Source: Candidatus Pantoea gossypiicola
Lineage (GTDB): Bacteria; Pseudomonadota; Gammaproteobacteria; Enterobacterales; Enterobacteriaceae
Direction: 5' to 3'
NCBI RefSeq assembly: GCF_008632075.1
Contig: NZ_VWVM01000001.1
Span: forward strand, 186,001-250,000
DNA: 64,000 nucleotides
Below, in pieces: positions 37,781-47,070 of the stretch; positions within the stretch are counted from its first letter, which is position 1; every line of letters begins with the position of its first letter. Below the pieces are notes generated by a model that searched no databases, was not told where the DNA came from, and saw only the letters and a list, made by a program, of their open reading frames with translations. The translations under genes were made by a program, and so were the position numbers.

Positions 37781-37801
37781 AGGCGGGAGACTCTCCCGCC
37801 T
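37781..37801 (+). promoter_or_regulatory. Intercistronic hairpin between nrdA and nrdB
   Basis: Perfect 9-bp stem AGGCGGGAG (37781-37789) with CTCCCGCCT (37793-37801) and a 3-base loop, six bases after the nrdA stop. The sequence after it (CATTCATTTC) is only mildly T-rich, so it is more likely an mRNA-stability or partial-termination element that sets the nrdA/nrdB ratio. Confidence 0.7.
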
Positions 37802-37847
37802 CATTCATTTCACGAGGCCTGGCTTCGTCTACTTTTGGACAACTTTT

Positions 37848-38978
37848 ATGGCTTACTCTACTTTCTCACAGAACAAAAATGATCAGCTGAAAGAGCCGAT
37901 GTTTTTCGGTCAGTCCGTCAACGTGGCACGCTTTGACCAGCAGAAATATGACATCTTTGAAAAGCTGATCGAAAAGCAGCTCTCCTTCTTCTGGCGTCCG
38001 GAAGAGGTGGATGTCTCACGCGACCGTATCGACTACCAGGCGCTGCCGGATCACGAAAAGCATATCTTCATCAGTAACCTGAAATACCAGACGCTGCTGG
38101 ATTCGATTCAGGGTCGCAGCCCGAACGTTGCCCTGCTGCCGCTGATTTCAATTCCTGAGCTGGAAACCTGGATTGAAACCTGGGCGTTCTCTGAGACAAT
38201 TCACTCCCGTTCATACACCCATATCATCCGTAACATCGTTAACGATCCGGCGGTAGTGTTTGACGATATCGTTACCAATGAGCAGATTCTGGCGCGTGCC
38301 CAGGATATCTCACGCTATTACGATGACCTGATCGAGATGACTAACTACTGGCATCTGCTGGGCGAAGGCACGCATCAGGTCAACGGTAAGCAGGTTGTGG
38401 TCAGCCTGCGTGCGCTGAAGAAGCAGCTCTACATCTGTCTGATGAGCGTCAATGCGCTGGAAGCAATCCGTTTCTATGTCAGCTTCGCCTGTTCCTTCGC
38501 TTTTGCCGAGCGAGAGCTGATGGAAGGTAACGCCAAAATCATCAAGCTGATCGCCCGCGATGAAGCGCTGCATCTGACCGGCACCCAGCATATGCTGAAC
38601 CTGCTGCGTAGCGGTGAAGACGATCCAGAAATGAAAGAGATTGCAGCAGAGTGCCGTGAAGAGTGCTTCGAGCTGTTTAAGAAAGCTGCCGAGCAGGAGA
38701 AAGAGTGGGCAGACTATCTGTTCAGCGGCGGCTCAATGATTGGCCTGAACAAAGACATTCTCTGCCAGTACATTGAGTACATCACCAATATCCGTATGCA
38801 GGCGGTGGGTCTTGACCTGCCCTTCCAGACGCGCTCTAACCCGATTCCATGGATCAACTCCTGGCTGGTGTCTGACAACGTTCAGGTCGCGCCGCAGGAA
38901 GTGGAAGTGAGCTCTTATCTGGTGGGTCAGATTGACTCTGAAGTGGGCGCTAACGACTTCGATGACTTCCAGCTTTAA
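37848..38978 (+). CDS. nrdB: Ribonucleoside-diphosphate reductase class Ia, beta subunit
   Basis: The protein has 376 residues, as in E. coli. It houses the diiron-tyrosyl radical cofactor. Counting the initiator Met, iron ligands Asp85, Glu116 and His119 ([15 protein letters not shown]) and the radical Tyr123 are present; the second ligand set is in AERELMEG and [10 protein letters not shown]. The C-terminal tail, [12 protein letters not shown], is the peptide that docks NrdB onto NrdA. It is co-transcribed with nrdA, and yfaE follows two bases after the stop. Confidence 0.99.
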   Translation: MAYSTFSQNKNDQLKEPMFFGQSVNVARFDQQKYDIFEKLIEKQLSFFWRPEEVDVSRDRIDYQALPDHEKHIFISNLKYQTLLDSIQGRSPNVALLPLISIPELETWIETWAFSETIHSRSYTHIIRNIVNDPAVVFDDIVTNEQILARAQDISRYYDDLIEMTNYWHLLGEGTHQVNGKQVVVSLRALKKQLYICLMSVNALEAIRFYVSFACSFAFAERELMEGNAKIIKLIARDEALHLTGTQHMLNLLRSGEDDPEMKEIAAECREECFELFKKAAEQEKEWADYLFSGGSMIGLNKDILCQYIEYITNIRMQAVGLDLPFQTRSNPIPWINSWLVSDNVQVAPQEVEVSSYLVGQIDSEVGANDFDDFQL

Positions 38979-38980
38979 TC

Positions 38981-39241
38981 ATGAGCCGTGACGTTGTTAT
39001 TCTGCGCAGTTCCGGCACCCGGCTGGAATGCACAGACGAGCACACCAGTCTGCTGACGCTGCTGGAAGCCAATAATCTCTGCGTGGAGTTTCAGTGCCGT
39101 GAAGGCTATTGCGGCTCCTGCCGGATGCGACTGCTGAAAGGCGAAGTGCATTACCCACAGCAGCCGCTGGCCTTTGTGCAGCAGGATGAGATCCTGCCCT
39201 GCTGCTGCAAGGCCAAAGGCGAGATTGAGCTTGAGTTGTAA
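38981..39241 (+). CDS. yfaE: [2Fe-2S] ferredoxin-like protein YfaE, diferric-tyrosyl radical cofactor maintenance
   Basis: The protein has 86 residues (84 in E. coli). It has a plant-type ferredoxin fold with the cluster motif CREGYCGSCRM and the fourth cysteine in PCCCKAKGE. In E. coli YfaE supplies electrons that regenerate the NrdB cofactor. It starts two bases after the nrdB stop, so translation is likely coupled. A possible weak terminator hairpin lies at 39280-39299. Confidence 0.95.
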   Translation: MSRDVVILRSSGTRLECTDEHTSLLTLLEANNLCVEFQCREGYCGSCRMRLLKGEVHYPQQPLAFVQQDEILPCCCKAKGEIELEL

Positions 39242-39313
39242 CTGAGGTAGCTATCTCTCTGACTGCGACGCTGCCTGAATGCGGGTGAAACTCACCGCAA
39301 TGGCTAAGCAAAA

Positions 39314-39425
39314 GCGCAGGGAACCCGGTCAATAAAGGAAAGCGTCCCGCGCCATGGACGGCGCGGGCCGAGCTGTCAGGGATGACGCTGCTTGCGTCTT
39401 TCCGATCTGACAGGGTTCCCTGCGC
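39314..39425. repeat. Palindromic intergenic element, copy 3 (divergent arms)
   Basis: Same layout as copies 1 and 2 near gyrA, but with different stem sequences. Outer arms are GCGCAGGGAACCC (39314-39326) and GGGTTCCCTGCGC (39413-39425), perfect over 13 bp and extended with one mismatch by GTCA/TGAC. The second stem is GGAAAG/CTTTCC (39337-39342 with 39398-39403). The inner hairpin is CCCGCGCC/GGCGCGGG (39346-39353 with 39360-39367). Segments shared with the others include AAAGCGTCC, the ATGG or GATGG loop region, and CAGGGATG. Confidence 0.8.
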
Positions 39426-39473
39426 AGGCTCGATCTGTCAGCCATCAGGGCTAATCTGGCCAGCAGTCAGAAT

Positions 39474-39500
39474 AAAACGGGCACCTCAGGTGCCCGTTTT
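39474..39500. terminator. Bidirectional terminator between yfaE and yfaY
   Basis: Perfect 13-bp stem AAAACGGGCACCT (39474-39486) with AGGTGCCCGTTTT (39488-39500). The stem itself carries the A/T tracts, so it works for both convergent transcripts. The drawn loop is one base, so the top pairs will open. Confidence 0.92.
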
Positions 39501-39513
39501 ATTTTCCCTGTTC

Positions 39514-40710
39514 TCACTGTCTGACAGTTTCAACCACATCAATCCAGCCGTGACCGGTGCTGACTTCGCTGCCGTGCAACCAGCGGCGCAGCATGTTCAT
39601 CCCCATCATCGCCACCACCTTCTGCCGCGTTTCAAGGTTATGGCGGCCGGTGCTGAACTTCACGCGCTGACCAAAACTGCCCTCCGGCGTATGCAGCGCT
39701 ATCGAAATCTCTTCCTGCTCCAGACTGCCAACAGAGAGCGCAAGAGTCGCCTGCTGCTGCGCGGCAAAATCGCGGGTGCGCGTCACCTGCTGCTCCAGCG
39801 TCTCCTGCTGCGGTGGCAGAATATCAGCCCCCCGCAACGGCACGCTGGCGGTGGCCAGTTGCCAGTAAAGCAGACCGGCGGTGTATTGCTCGCTGACCGC
39901 CAGTTGTTCACCGCGCTGCTCCAGCTCGCGGGCCAGCAGGGCCGGCAGACCTTCGGTGCCTTCAAAAATAGTGCACTCTGCCAGCAGCAGACGCACCTGC
40001 TGCCATACCTGCTCCATCGCCACCCGCTGACTGGCCGGGCCGGTGAGTTTGATCTCAATAATCGGCATCGATGAGCGATACCCCATCACCACGCCTTCAG
40101 GCAACGCCAGCGGCTCCAGTTCAGCGGCAATATCACTTTCACCGCGACCAAAGGTCGTCAGCCGCAGGCAAACCGGCGGCTCGGGTGGCGAGAATTTTGC
40201 TTTCAGGCGGGGAATGATCTGCTGCTCCACCATCACTTTAAATTCGGACGGCACGCCAGGCGTGAAAAACATCCAGCAGCGATTAAGTTGCAGGGCAAAA
40301 CCACAGGCGGTTCCGACCGGGTTATCAATCAGCTCCGCATTCGCCGGAATTTCAGCCTGTTTGCGATTGCTGGCCGCCATTATACGCCCGCGACTGGCGA
40401 ACCAGGCTTCCATCTGTTCCAGCCACTCCTGCTGCATCGCCAGTTCAACCCCACAGGCACGGGCCGCAGCCAGCGCACTGAGATCGTCACTGGTTGGCCC
40501 CAGGCCGCCATTGACAATCAGCACATCGGCCTCATGACTGCGCGCCTGCAGTGTGGCGATTAGCGACGCCAGTGAATCCCCTACCGTGGTACGGCTGGTC
40601 ATCGGTAAACCCTGCTGGAACAACGTATCTGCCAGCCAGGCTGCGTTGGTGTCGACGATTTGGCCATGCAGCACCTCATCCCCGGTCGATAGCATCTCTA
40701 CTCTAATCAC
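39514..40710 (-). CDS. yfaY: CinA-like / nicotinamide-nucleotide amidohydrolase-like protein YfaY
   Basis: The protein has 398 residues (about 400 in E. coli YfaY). The N-terminal molybdopterin-binding-like domain (about 1-170) begins MIRVEMLSTGDEVLHGQIVD and has the characteristic VNGGLGPTSDDLSA motif. The C-terminal domain (about 245-398) resembles PncC nicotinamide mononucleotide deamidase, but the segment where that enzyme has its catalytic Ser motif reads AVSEQYTAGLLYWQLA, so activity is doubtful. The E. coli protein is likewise described as related to, but not active as, NMN deamidase. It is monocistronic and convergent with nrdA-nrdB-yfaE. Confidence 0.93.
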   Translation of the reverse strand: MIRVEMLSTGDEVLHGQIVDTNAAWLADTLFQQGLPMTSRTTVGDSLASLIATLQARSHEADVLIVNGGLGPTSDDLSALAAARACGVELAMQQEWLEQMEAWFASRGRIMAASNRKQAEIPANAELIDNPVGTACGFALQLNRCWMFFTPGVPSEFKVMVEQQIIPRLKAKFSPPEPPVCLRLTTFGRGESDIAAELEPLALPEGVVMGYRSSMPIIEIKLTGPASQRVAMEQVWQQVRLLLAECTIFEGTEGLPALLARELEQRGEQLAVSEQYTAGLLYWQLATASVPLRGADILPPQQETLEQQVTRTRDFAAQQQATLALSVGSLEQEEISIALHTPEGSFGQRVKFSTGRHNLETRQKVVAMMGMNMLRRWLHGSEVSTGHGWIDVVETVRQ

Positions 40711-40888
40711 GTCGGGTTCTCCTTTTCACGTTTGCTTAACTGTAGGAAGTCCGCTCGCGAAACACAATCGGCATCACCAGTGATTATGACCATTGCACCA
40801 GAGGCAGCATATTGCCTATAAAGATAGTGAGGGCAAAGCAGGATTAAGGTGAGGTGGGTGCGTTAAAGACGTTAAAAACCAATAAAAA

Positions 40889-40917
40889 CGGCGGGATTTT
40901 CCCCGCCGCTTTTTTAC
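40889..40917. terminator. Bidirectional terminator downstream of elaB
   Basis: Stem CGGCGGG (40889-40895) with CCCGCCG (40902-40908), six-base loop, T-run after it on the plus strand and A-run before it (T on the minus strand). It mainly serves elaB on the minus strand. The remaining 180 bases up to yfaY show nothing recognisable. Confidence 0.85.
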
Positions 40918-40953
40918 GGCTGTTGACAGCTAAACTCAAACAGCGCGTCGCGA

Positions 40954-41265
40954 TTAACGACGCGCCAGCAGCAGACCGAGTACCAGACCAGCAGTTGCGC
41001 CAATACCCACGCCCTGCCACGGTTTTTCATGCACGTAGTCGTCAGCGCGGTAAGCCGCCTGTTTAGCGCGATAGTAGTAACTATCTGACGCCTGGCTGAC
41101 ACGGGATTTCACATCGTTCAGCGCCTGTTCGGCTTTGCTTTTAAGCTCAATGTACTTCTGATCGGCCGGATCGCCTGATGCCTTAAGTACTTCTTCCAGC
41201 GTTTCAGTCAGTAACGCAATATCGTCATCGAGGCCCGTTTCGAATTGATTTGTCTGATTTACCAT
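40954..41265 (-). CDS. elaB: ElaB, tail-anchored DUF883 inner-membrane protein
   Basis: The protein has 103 residues. I start at MVNQTNQFETGLDDDIALL, preceded by a strong GGAGG six bases before the ATG, not at the upstream in-frame Met. The middle is a charged helical region with Ala/Lys-rich coiled-coil character (SKAEQALNDVKSRVSQASD). A single C-terminal hydrophobic segment, GVGIGATAGLVLGLLLARR, is the tail anchor. In E. coli ElaB is RpoS-controlled, ribosome-associated and protective under oxidative and heat stress. It is divergent from opgD. Confidence 0.92.
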   Translation of the reverse strand: MVNQTNQFETGLDDDIALLTETLEEVLKASGDPADQKYIELKSKAEQALNDVKSRVSQASDSYYYRAKQAAYRADDYVHEKPWQGVGIGATAGLVLGLLLARR

Positions 41266-41600
41266 CGTTTCCTCCGTGTGAATTGCAAAGCAGTTCATTA
41301 ACTATAGTCATAATCTGGCGCTCTGCTGTTTTCCTGCTCCAGGAATCACCTGATTTTTCATCTGCTAAAGTTGCTCAGCTCAGGCGGTGCGCCGTTTCGC
41401 TGCGCAAAGAAGTGTAAGACACCACGGCAACCGCCGAATTTCGCTTCGCTTCTTTGATTAATCTGATAAATTTTGTCGGGACTGAATTTTCCAGTAACCC
41501 TACTGTCGTACCCCTCTGTTGCCTGTGATTATCGGGCCATAAAAGTGCATTTTGCACGACAGTCACGACACACTCGAACAGCTAAGGAATGATCTCTGGC
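41266..41600. promoter_or_regulatory. Divergent promoter region between elaB and opgD
   Basis: A 335-base non-coding region. Visible: a palindrome GTGCA, TTT, TGCAC at 41545-41557, about 45 bases before the opgD start; an 8-bp inverted repeat CAAAGAAG/CTTCTTTG (41405-41412 and 41449-41456); and AAGGA at 41584-41588 as the opgD ribosome-binding site. No gene is supported. Confidence 0.45.
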
Positions 41601-43259
41601 ATGAATCGAAGAATGTTTATGAAAGCGTCAATGGCCTTCTCCGCCGTCAGCGGCATGACCGGCCTGTCAACGCTGTTTGCGCAATCCGCATGGGCAGAAG
41701 ATGGCATTGCTGACGGAACCGCCGTACGCTTCGATTTTGACGTACTGAAGAAAAACGCGGCTGCGCTGGCGAAAAAACCCTGGGGCGGTGCGCCAGGCGC
41801 GCTGCCGGAGACGCTGGCTACACTGACCCCACAGGCGTACAACGAAATTCAGTATGACGCTAACCACTCACTGTGGAATAACCTGCCCGACCGTCAGCTG
41901 GATGTGCAGTTCTTCCATGTCGGTATGGGCTTTAAGCGTCGCATCCGTATGTTCTCTGTTGACGGCGCAAGCCGCGAGGCGCGCGAAATTCATTTCCGCC
42001 CCGAGCTGTTCAACTACAATAACGCCCACGTGGATACAAAGCAGCTGGAGGGCAAAACTGACCTCGGCTTCGCCGGTTTTCGCGCCTTTAAAAAGCCGGA
42101 GCTGGCCCGCCGCGACATCGTCTCTTTTCTCGGCGCAAGCTACTTCCGTGCAGTTGACGATACCTACCAGTACGGTCTCTCGGCACGTGGCGTGGCGATA
42201 AACACCTTCAGCAACGGTCAGGAAGAGTTCCCGGACTTCACCGCCTTCTGGTTTGAAACGCCAAAAGCGGAAGATACCACCTTTACCTGTTACGCCCTGC
42301 TGGATGGTGCCAGCCTGACCGGTGCCTACAAGTTCATCATTCATTGCGAAGAGAAACGCGTGGTGATGGAAGTAGAAAATCACCTGTTTGCCCGTAAAGA
42401 GATCCGTCAGATCGGCATCTCACCGATGACCAGCATGTTCAGCTGCGGTACCAACGAACGTCGCATGTGCAATACCTACCATCCGCAGATCCACGACTCC
42501 GATCGTCTGGCGATGTGGACCGGTAAAGGCGAATGGATTGCGCGCCCGCTGAATAATCCGCAGCGTCTGCAGTTCAATGCTTATGAAGATGAGAATCCGC
42601 GTGGCTTTGGCCTGCTGCAGCTGAATCACGACTTCAAAGATTATCAGGATGTGATTGGCTGGTATGACAAACGTCCGAGCCTGTGGGTTGAGCCGGTCGG
42701 CAAGTGGGGCAAAGGCGCAATCAACCTGATGGAGATCCCAACCACGGGTGAAACGCTGGATAACATCGTCTGCTTCTGGCAACCGGCGGAACCGGTCAAA
42801 GCGGGCAGCGAGCTGAACTTCTCCTACAAACTCTACTGGAGTGGTCTGCCGCCGGTGCGAAGTGGTCTGGCACGCGTGGATGCCACCCGTACCGGTATCG
42901 GTGGCTTCCCGGAAGGCTGGGCGCCTGGCGAGCACTTCCCTGAAACCTGGTGCCGTCGCTTCGCCATCGATTTTATTGGTGGTGATCTGCAGGCTGCCGC
43001 GCCGAAAGGCATTGAGCCGGTTATTACTGTCTCATCCGGCAGCGTGAAGCAGGTTGAGATTCTGTATGTCGATCCGCTGAAGGGTTACCGCATCCTGTTT
43101 GACTGGTATCCGAACAGTGATTCCACCCAGCCGGTGGAGATGCGTCTGTTCCTGCGTACTAAAGAGGAGACACTGAGCGAAACCTGGCTCTATCAGTATT
43201 TCCCGCCTGCGCCGGATCAGCGCAAATATGTCGATGACCGTCAGATGACGGTGGGTTGA
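41601..43259 (+). CDS. opgD: Glucan biosynthesis protein D (OpgD/MdoD)
   Basis: The protein has 552 residues from [16 protein letters not shown], matching E. coli OpgD (551). The start at 41601 is preferred to the in-frame ATG at 41589 because the AAGGA box directly abuts the latter. The N-terminus is a twin-arginine signal (RRMFMKA followed by a hydrophobic stretch and AQSAWA cleavage region), so it is exported folded to the periplasm. The rest is the MdoG-like domain ([11 protein letters not shown] to [13 protein letters not shown]). OpgD shapes the backbone of osmoregulated periplasmic glucans; recent work on the family reports beta-1,2-glucanase activity. In E. coli the gene lies elsewhere on the chromosome; here it sits alone between elaB and elaA. 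Confidence 0.97.
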   Translation: MNRRMFMKASMAFSAVSGMTGLSTLFAQSAWAEDGIADGTAVRFDFDVLKKNAAALAKKPWGGAPGALPETLATLTPQAYNEIQYDANHSLWNNLPDRQLDVQFFHVGMGFKRRIRMFSVDGASREAREIHFRPELFNYNNAHVDTKQLEGKTDLGFAGFRAFKKPELARRDIVSFLGASYFRAVDDTYQYGLSARGVAINTFSNGQEEFPDFTAFWFETPKAEDTTFTCYALLDGASLTGAYKFIIHCEEKRVVMEVENHLFARKEIRQIGISPMTSMFSCGTNERRMCNTYHPQIHDSDRLAMWTGKGEWIARPLNNPQRLQFNAYEDENPRGFGLLQLNHDFKDYQDVIGWYDKRPSLWVEPVGKWGKGAINLMEIPTTGETLDNIVCFWQPAEPVKAGSELNFSYKLYWSGLPPVRSGLARVDATRTGIGGFPEGWAPGEHFPETWCRRFAIDFIGGDLQAAAPKGIEPVITVSSGSVKQVEILYVDPLKGYRILFDWYPNSDSTQPVEMRLFLRTKEETLSETWLYQYFPPAPDQRKYVDDRQMTVG

Positions 43260-43262
43260 TGG

Positions 43263-43294
43263 AAAAAGGCGAGGCTCAGGCCTCGCCTTTTTTA
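43263..43294. terminator. Bidirectional terminator between convergent opgD and elaA
   Basis: Stem AGGCGAGGC (43267-43275) with GCCTCGCCT (43280-43288), flanked by an A-run and a T-run. Its right end includes 43292-43294, the elaA stop codon. Confidence 0.92.
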
Positions 43295-43750
43295 TGGCGC
43301 GTTCTTCAGCATATCGACGTGCGGAATGCCATCTTCCAGGTAGCTCTCTCCCACCGCCACAAACCCATGCTGCCCGTAAAAATTTTCCAGATGTGCCTGA
43401 GCGGAGAGAAACAGATCGTGCCCTGGCCAGTGCAACTGACAACGGCTGATCGCCTTCTCCATCAGACGGCTGCCCAGCCGCGCACCACGCACCCGATCGA
43501 ACACAATCACCCGTCCGATTTTTACCGGGCTGGTCTTATCCTCTGGCGAGAGAAGTCGCGCATAGGCCACTAACTGACCATCCGCTATGCCCAGCAGATG
43601 CCGGTTTCCCGCCTGCAAATCTTTGCCATCCACATCCTGATATACACACTGCTGTTCCACGACGAACACGGCATTGCGCAATGCCAGTAAGTTGTAAAGT
43701 TCCCGGGTGGTGAGTTCGCTATGATGTTTATCCTGCCAGTCAATGTTCAT
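43292..43750 (-). CDS. elaA: GNAT-family N-acetyltransferase ElaA
   Basis: The protein has 152 residues (153 in E. coli). It shows the GNAT acetyl-CoA site in GRVIVFDRVRGARLGSRLME (R/Q-x-x-G-x-G/A type) and the family-typical N-terminus IDWQDKHHSELTTRELYNLL, NAVFVVEQQCVYQDVDG and C-terminal YLEDGIPHVDML. The substrate is unknown. It lies downstream of the nuo operon but is separated from it by a terminator, so it probably has its own promoter in 43751-43831. Its stop codon falls inside the terminator shared with opgD. Confidence 0.95.
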   Translation of the reverse strand: MNIDWQDKHHSELTTRELYNLLALRNAVFVVEQQCVYQDVDGKDLQAGNRHLLGIADGQLVAYARLLSPEDKTSPVKIGRVIVFDRVRGARLGSRLMEKAISRCQLHWPGHDLFLSAQAHLENFYGQHGFVAVGESYLEDGIPHVDMLKNAP

Positions 43751-43831
43751 GGTCTCTCCTTACTAATTAAAACACGCTACATCAGAACGGTGTCGCCATC
43801 CAGCATCTGCGGGTCACCTCGTCTTCAGGGC

Positions 43832-43859
43832 AAAAAAAATCAGGCCCGGAGGCCTGATT
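43832..43859 (-). terminator. Terminator of the nuo operon
   Basis: Stem AATCAGGCC (43839-43846 region) with GGCCTGATT (43851-43859) and a four-base loop, followed on the minus strand by a run of eight T (plus-strand A from 43832). It lies 20 bases after the nuoN stop. Confidence 0.92.
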
Positions 43860-43879
43860 AATCAGTTGCAGATACCTGC

Positions 43880-45337
43880 TTACATCAGCGGCTGTGCCAT
43901 CTGCACCAGTCTGATCAGCGGCTGCGGGTAGACCCCTAACAGCAGCACCAGGATGGCGGAGATCAGCACGACCACACCACCGGCCGTAAACGCCCAGTTT
44001 GCCGGGGTGTCACGGGTGTGCAGTTCCGGCGGGCTGAGGTAGAGACTTACGGTCACGCGCAGATAGTAGTAGAGACCAATCGCACTGCCTGCGACCACGG
44101 CTCCAGTCAGCCACCACAGGTGAGCACTCACACCCGACGCGATAACGTAGAATTTACCGATGAAGCCCAGCGTCATCGGGATACCCGCCAGCGACAGCAT
44201 CATCACCGTCATGACCGCTGACAGGATAGGACGATGCCAGAACAGACCACGATAGGAGTAGAGCGAGTCGGCATCCGGGCCACGATACGGGCTGGACATC
44301 AGGCTCACCACACCAAAGGCACCCAGGCTGCTGAACAGATAACCCGCCAGGTAAACACCCGAGGTTTCCAGCGACAGCTGATGATCTTTCACCGCAATCA
44401 GCGCGACCAGCAGATAACCGAGATGGGCGATAGAGGAGTAACCCAGCAGACGCTTAATGTTGCTCTGCGAAATCGCCATCAGGTTACCGAACAGAATCGA
44501 CACGAAGGCGATCATGGCCAGCACCGTGCGCACCGCTTCGCTGTCGGTCACTGGCGCGTACATAAACAGACGCATGATGACACCGAAGATCGCAATCTTG
44601 CTGGCGGTCGCCAGGAAGGTTGAAACTGGCGCAGGCGCACCCTGATAAACATCGGGCGTCCAGAGGTGGAACGGAACCAGTGAGAGCTTGAAGCCCAGAC
44701 CGATAATCAGCATACCCAGCCCCACCAGCAACAGAGGCTCGTGGATCATGCTGTCAGTCAGACTCTGACCCAGCGCCACAAAGCTCAGGTTACCGGAGTC
44801 GGCATAGATCAGCGCGATACCAAACAGCAGGAATGATGAGGCCGCTGCGGAAAGAATGGTGTATTTCAGCGCCGCTTCCAGCGAACGTTTCTGGCGGAAA
44901 GCGTAGCCAATCAGACCAAATAACGGCAGCGACAGCAGCTCAATGCCGATGAACAGCGAGGCCAGATGGTTAGCACTGGCCAGCACGATGCCACCGAGCG
45001 CCGCAATCAGCACCAGCAGATAGAACTCATCTTTGTTGTCCGGGTAGCCTGCCAGCCACGGATAGGCAAAGGTGCAGGTTGCCAGACTCGCCAGCATCAC
45101 CAGCGCGGTATAGAACATCGAATAGCCATCGACGCGCAGCAGCGGCGTGACATCCATCGCCCCGACCTGACCGACAAAGTAGAGCGAGAGCAGCGCCAGG
45201 TTCAGGCCAACTACCGTTAGCGTGGCGTTAACGAAGTGGTTGCGTCGCCAGGCAATGGACAGCATCACAACCACCACCGTCAATCCGACGATTAACAGCG
45301 GTAGCAACGCAATCAATTGGTGAGGAGTTATTGTCAT
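43880..45337 (-). CDS. nuoN: NADH-quinone oxidoreductase subunit N
   Basis: The protein has 485 residues, as in E. coli. It is one of three antiporter-like membrane subunits of complex I, with about 14 transmembrane helices. Helix-5 Glu ([19 protein letters not shown]) and helix-7/8 Lys residues of the proton channel ([32 protein letters not shown]) are present. It is the last gene of the operon and starts 6 bases after the nuoM stop. Confidence 0.99.
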   Translation of the reverse strand: MTITPHQLIALLPLLIVGLTVVVVMLSIAWRRNHFVNATLTVVGLNLALLSLYFVGQVGAMDVTPLLRVDGYSMFYTALVMLASLATCTFAYPWLAGYPDNKDEFYLLVLIAALGGIVLASANHLASLFIGIELLSLPLFGLIGYAFRQKRSLEAALKYTILSAAASSFLLFGIALIYADSGNLSFVALGQSLTDSMIHEPLLLVGLGMLIIGLGFKLSLVPFHLWTPDVYQGAPAPVSTFLATASKIAIFGVIMRLFMYAPVTDSEAVRTVLAMIAFVSILFGNLMAISQSNIKRLLGYSSIAHLGYLLVALIAVKDHQLSLETSGVYLAGYLFSSLGAFGVVSLMSSPYRGPDADSLYSYRGLFWHRPILSAVMTVMMLSLAGIPMTLGFIGKFYVIASGVSAHLWWLTGAVVAGSAIGLYYYLRVTVSLYLSPPELHTRDTPANWAFTAGGVVVLISAILVLLLGVYPQPLIRLVQMAQPLM

Positions 45338-45343
45338 GGCGAA

Positions 45344-46864
45344 TTACGGCCTTGTAGTTGAAATTGAAGCGGTAAACCACTGCTGAATATTGCTCATGGC
45401 AGCGTGCGAAGTATCCAGAATCGGCTGTGGATAGACGCCCAGCAGCACCAGCAGCACCACCAGAACACCGATGGTCATAAACTCACGCGGTGACATGCCT
45501 GGCAGCGGATCTTTCGATTTCGCTTCGCCGTAGTAAGCGCGCTGCATCATCACCAGCGAGTAGACGGAGGCCAACACCAGACCAAAGGTCGCGATGATAA
45601 TAATCATCGGCACCACCTGGAAGCTGCCGGTCAGAATCATAAATTCGCCGACGAAGTTACCGGTGCCCGGCATACCGAGGTTGGCAACAGCAAAGAACAG
45701 CGACAGACCCGGAATCCATTTGATGCGCGACCACAGGCCACCCATCTGACGCATATCACGGGTATGCAGACGCTCATACAACTGACCACACAGAATGAAG
45801 AGTGCCGCAGCGGACAGACCGTGCGCAATCATCTGAATCACCGCACCCTGCAGCGCCAGCTGGCTGCCGGTGTAGATGGCAATCAGCACAAAGCCCATGT
45901 GCGAAATCGAGGTGTACGCAATCAGACGTTTGATATCGGTCTGCGAGAAGGCCATCCAGGCACCGTAGAAGATACCGATGATGCCTAACCACATGGCGAT
46001 GGGCGCAAACTCGGCTGACGCGTTCGGGAACAGCGGCAGACTGAAACGCAGTAAGCCGTAAGCCGCAGTTTTCAGCAGGATACCCGCCAGGTCGACAGAA
46101 CCGGCTGTTGGTGCCTGACTGTGTGCATCCGGCAGCCAGCCGTGCAAGGGCACCACGGGCATCTTGACCGCGAAAGCGATGAAGAAGCCCAGCATCAGCA
46201 GATATTCAACACCGCTCGACATTGGCGTCTGCAGCAGTTGTTCGTAGTTAAATGTCCAGACGCCGGTCGCGTTATAGTGAACAAATACCAGACCAAGAAT
46301 CGCAATCAGCATCACCAGACCTGAAGCCTGGGTATAGATGAAGAATTTGGTCGCGGCAGAGATACGGGTTTTGCCGTCCGATGCTTTATGACCCCAGAGC
46401 GCGATGAGGAAGTACATCGGCACCAGCATCATTTCCCAGAAGAAGAAGAACAGGAACAGGTCGATGGAGAGGAACACACCGATTACGCCGCCCAGGATCC
46501 ACATCAGGTTCAGATGGAAGAAGCCCTGATACTTTGAGATCTCATTCCAGGAACAGAGCACCGCCATCAGACCGAGCAGGCCGGTCAGCACCACCATCAG
46601 CAGCGACAGCCCATCAATGGCTAAATGGAAGCTGATGCCGAAGCGCGGGATCCACGGAACGGAGAAACTTGACTGCCACTGCGGAATGCCCGCTGCCTGC
46701 GTCAGTGAATAGCCTCCCTGCAACCAGAGTTGCAGTGAAAGCGCCAACGTCAGCCCCATAGTGATCAGCGCGATCCAGCGTGGCACCTTCGCGCCAAGGC
46801 GCTCGGTCAGCCAGCAGATCAGACCGCCGACGAAGGGTATGATAATTAGCCAAGGTAATAACAC
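45344..46864 (-). CDS. nuoM: NADH-quinone oxidoreductase subunit M
   Basis: The protein has 506 residues (509 in E. coli). It is an antiporter-like membrane subunit. FFFFWEMMLVPMYFLIALWG holds the helix-5 Glu, and AVKMPVVPLHGWLPDAHSQA the conserved channel Lys and His region. The start codon is GTG (46862-46864), with GGGAAG about seven bases upstream on the minus strand; the protein begins MLLPWLIIIPFVGG as in E. coli. It is separated from nuoL by 206 bases containing palindromes, the longest gap in the operon. Confidence 0.99.
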   Translation of the reverse strand: MLLPWLIIIPFVGGLICWLTERLGAKVPRWIALITMGLTLALSLQLWLQGGYSLTQAAGIPQWQSSFSVPWIPRFGISFHLAIDGLSLLMVVLTGLLGLMAVLCSWNEISKYQGFFHLNLMWILGGVIGVFLSIDLFLFFFFWEMMLVPMYFLIALWGHKASDGKTRISAATKFFIYTQASGLVMLIAILGLVFVHYNATGVWTFNYEQLLQTPMSSGVEYLLMLGFFIAFAVKMPVVPLHGWLPDAHSQAPTAGSVDLAGILLKTAAYGLLRFSLPLFPNASAEFAPIAMWLGIIGIFYGAWMAFSQTDIKRLIAYTSISHMGFVLIAIYTGSQLALQGAVIQMIAHGLSAAALFILCGQLYERLHTRDMRQMGGLWSRIKWIPGLSLFFAVANLGMPGTGNFVGEFMILTGSFQVVPMIIIIATFGLVLASVYSLVMMQRAYYGEAKSKDPLPGMSPREFMTIGVLVVLLVLLGVYPQPILDTSHAAMSNIQQWFTASISTTRP

Positions 46865-47070
46865 GGCACACTTCCCTTTTATGACCTTTTCTGAGCTATC
46901 TTACTTGCCATTTTCATTCCCGGCAGTGCTCGCAATCCTCACATACTTCAGTATGCTCCGTTGCTGTGCGCTGGCGGTAATGAAACTGGCTGCGACGATA
47001 ACGCTCATTACTCAGGTAATTTTTGACATTCTTAATTGGGGTGAGGTAACTCACCCCCGCTCATCAATCT
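46865..47070. repeat. Palindrome-bearing gap between nuoL and nuoM
   Basis: Two structures: a perfect hairpin at 47038-47057 (GGGGTGAG, GTAA, CTCACCCC) starting 13 bases after the nuoL stop, and a larger imperfect palindrome at about 46923-46977 centred on CATACT, TC, AGTATG (46942-46955) with flanking GCAA/TTGC. The second resembles the palindromic repeats dispersed in enterobacterial intergenic regions. They may protect or separate parts of the nuo mRNA. Confidence 0.5.
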
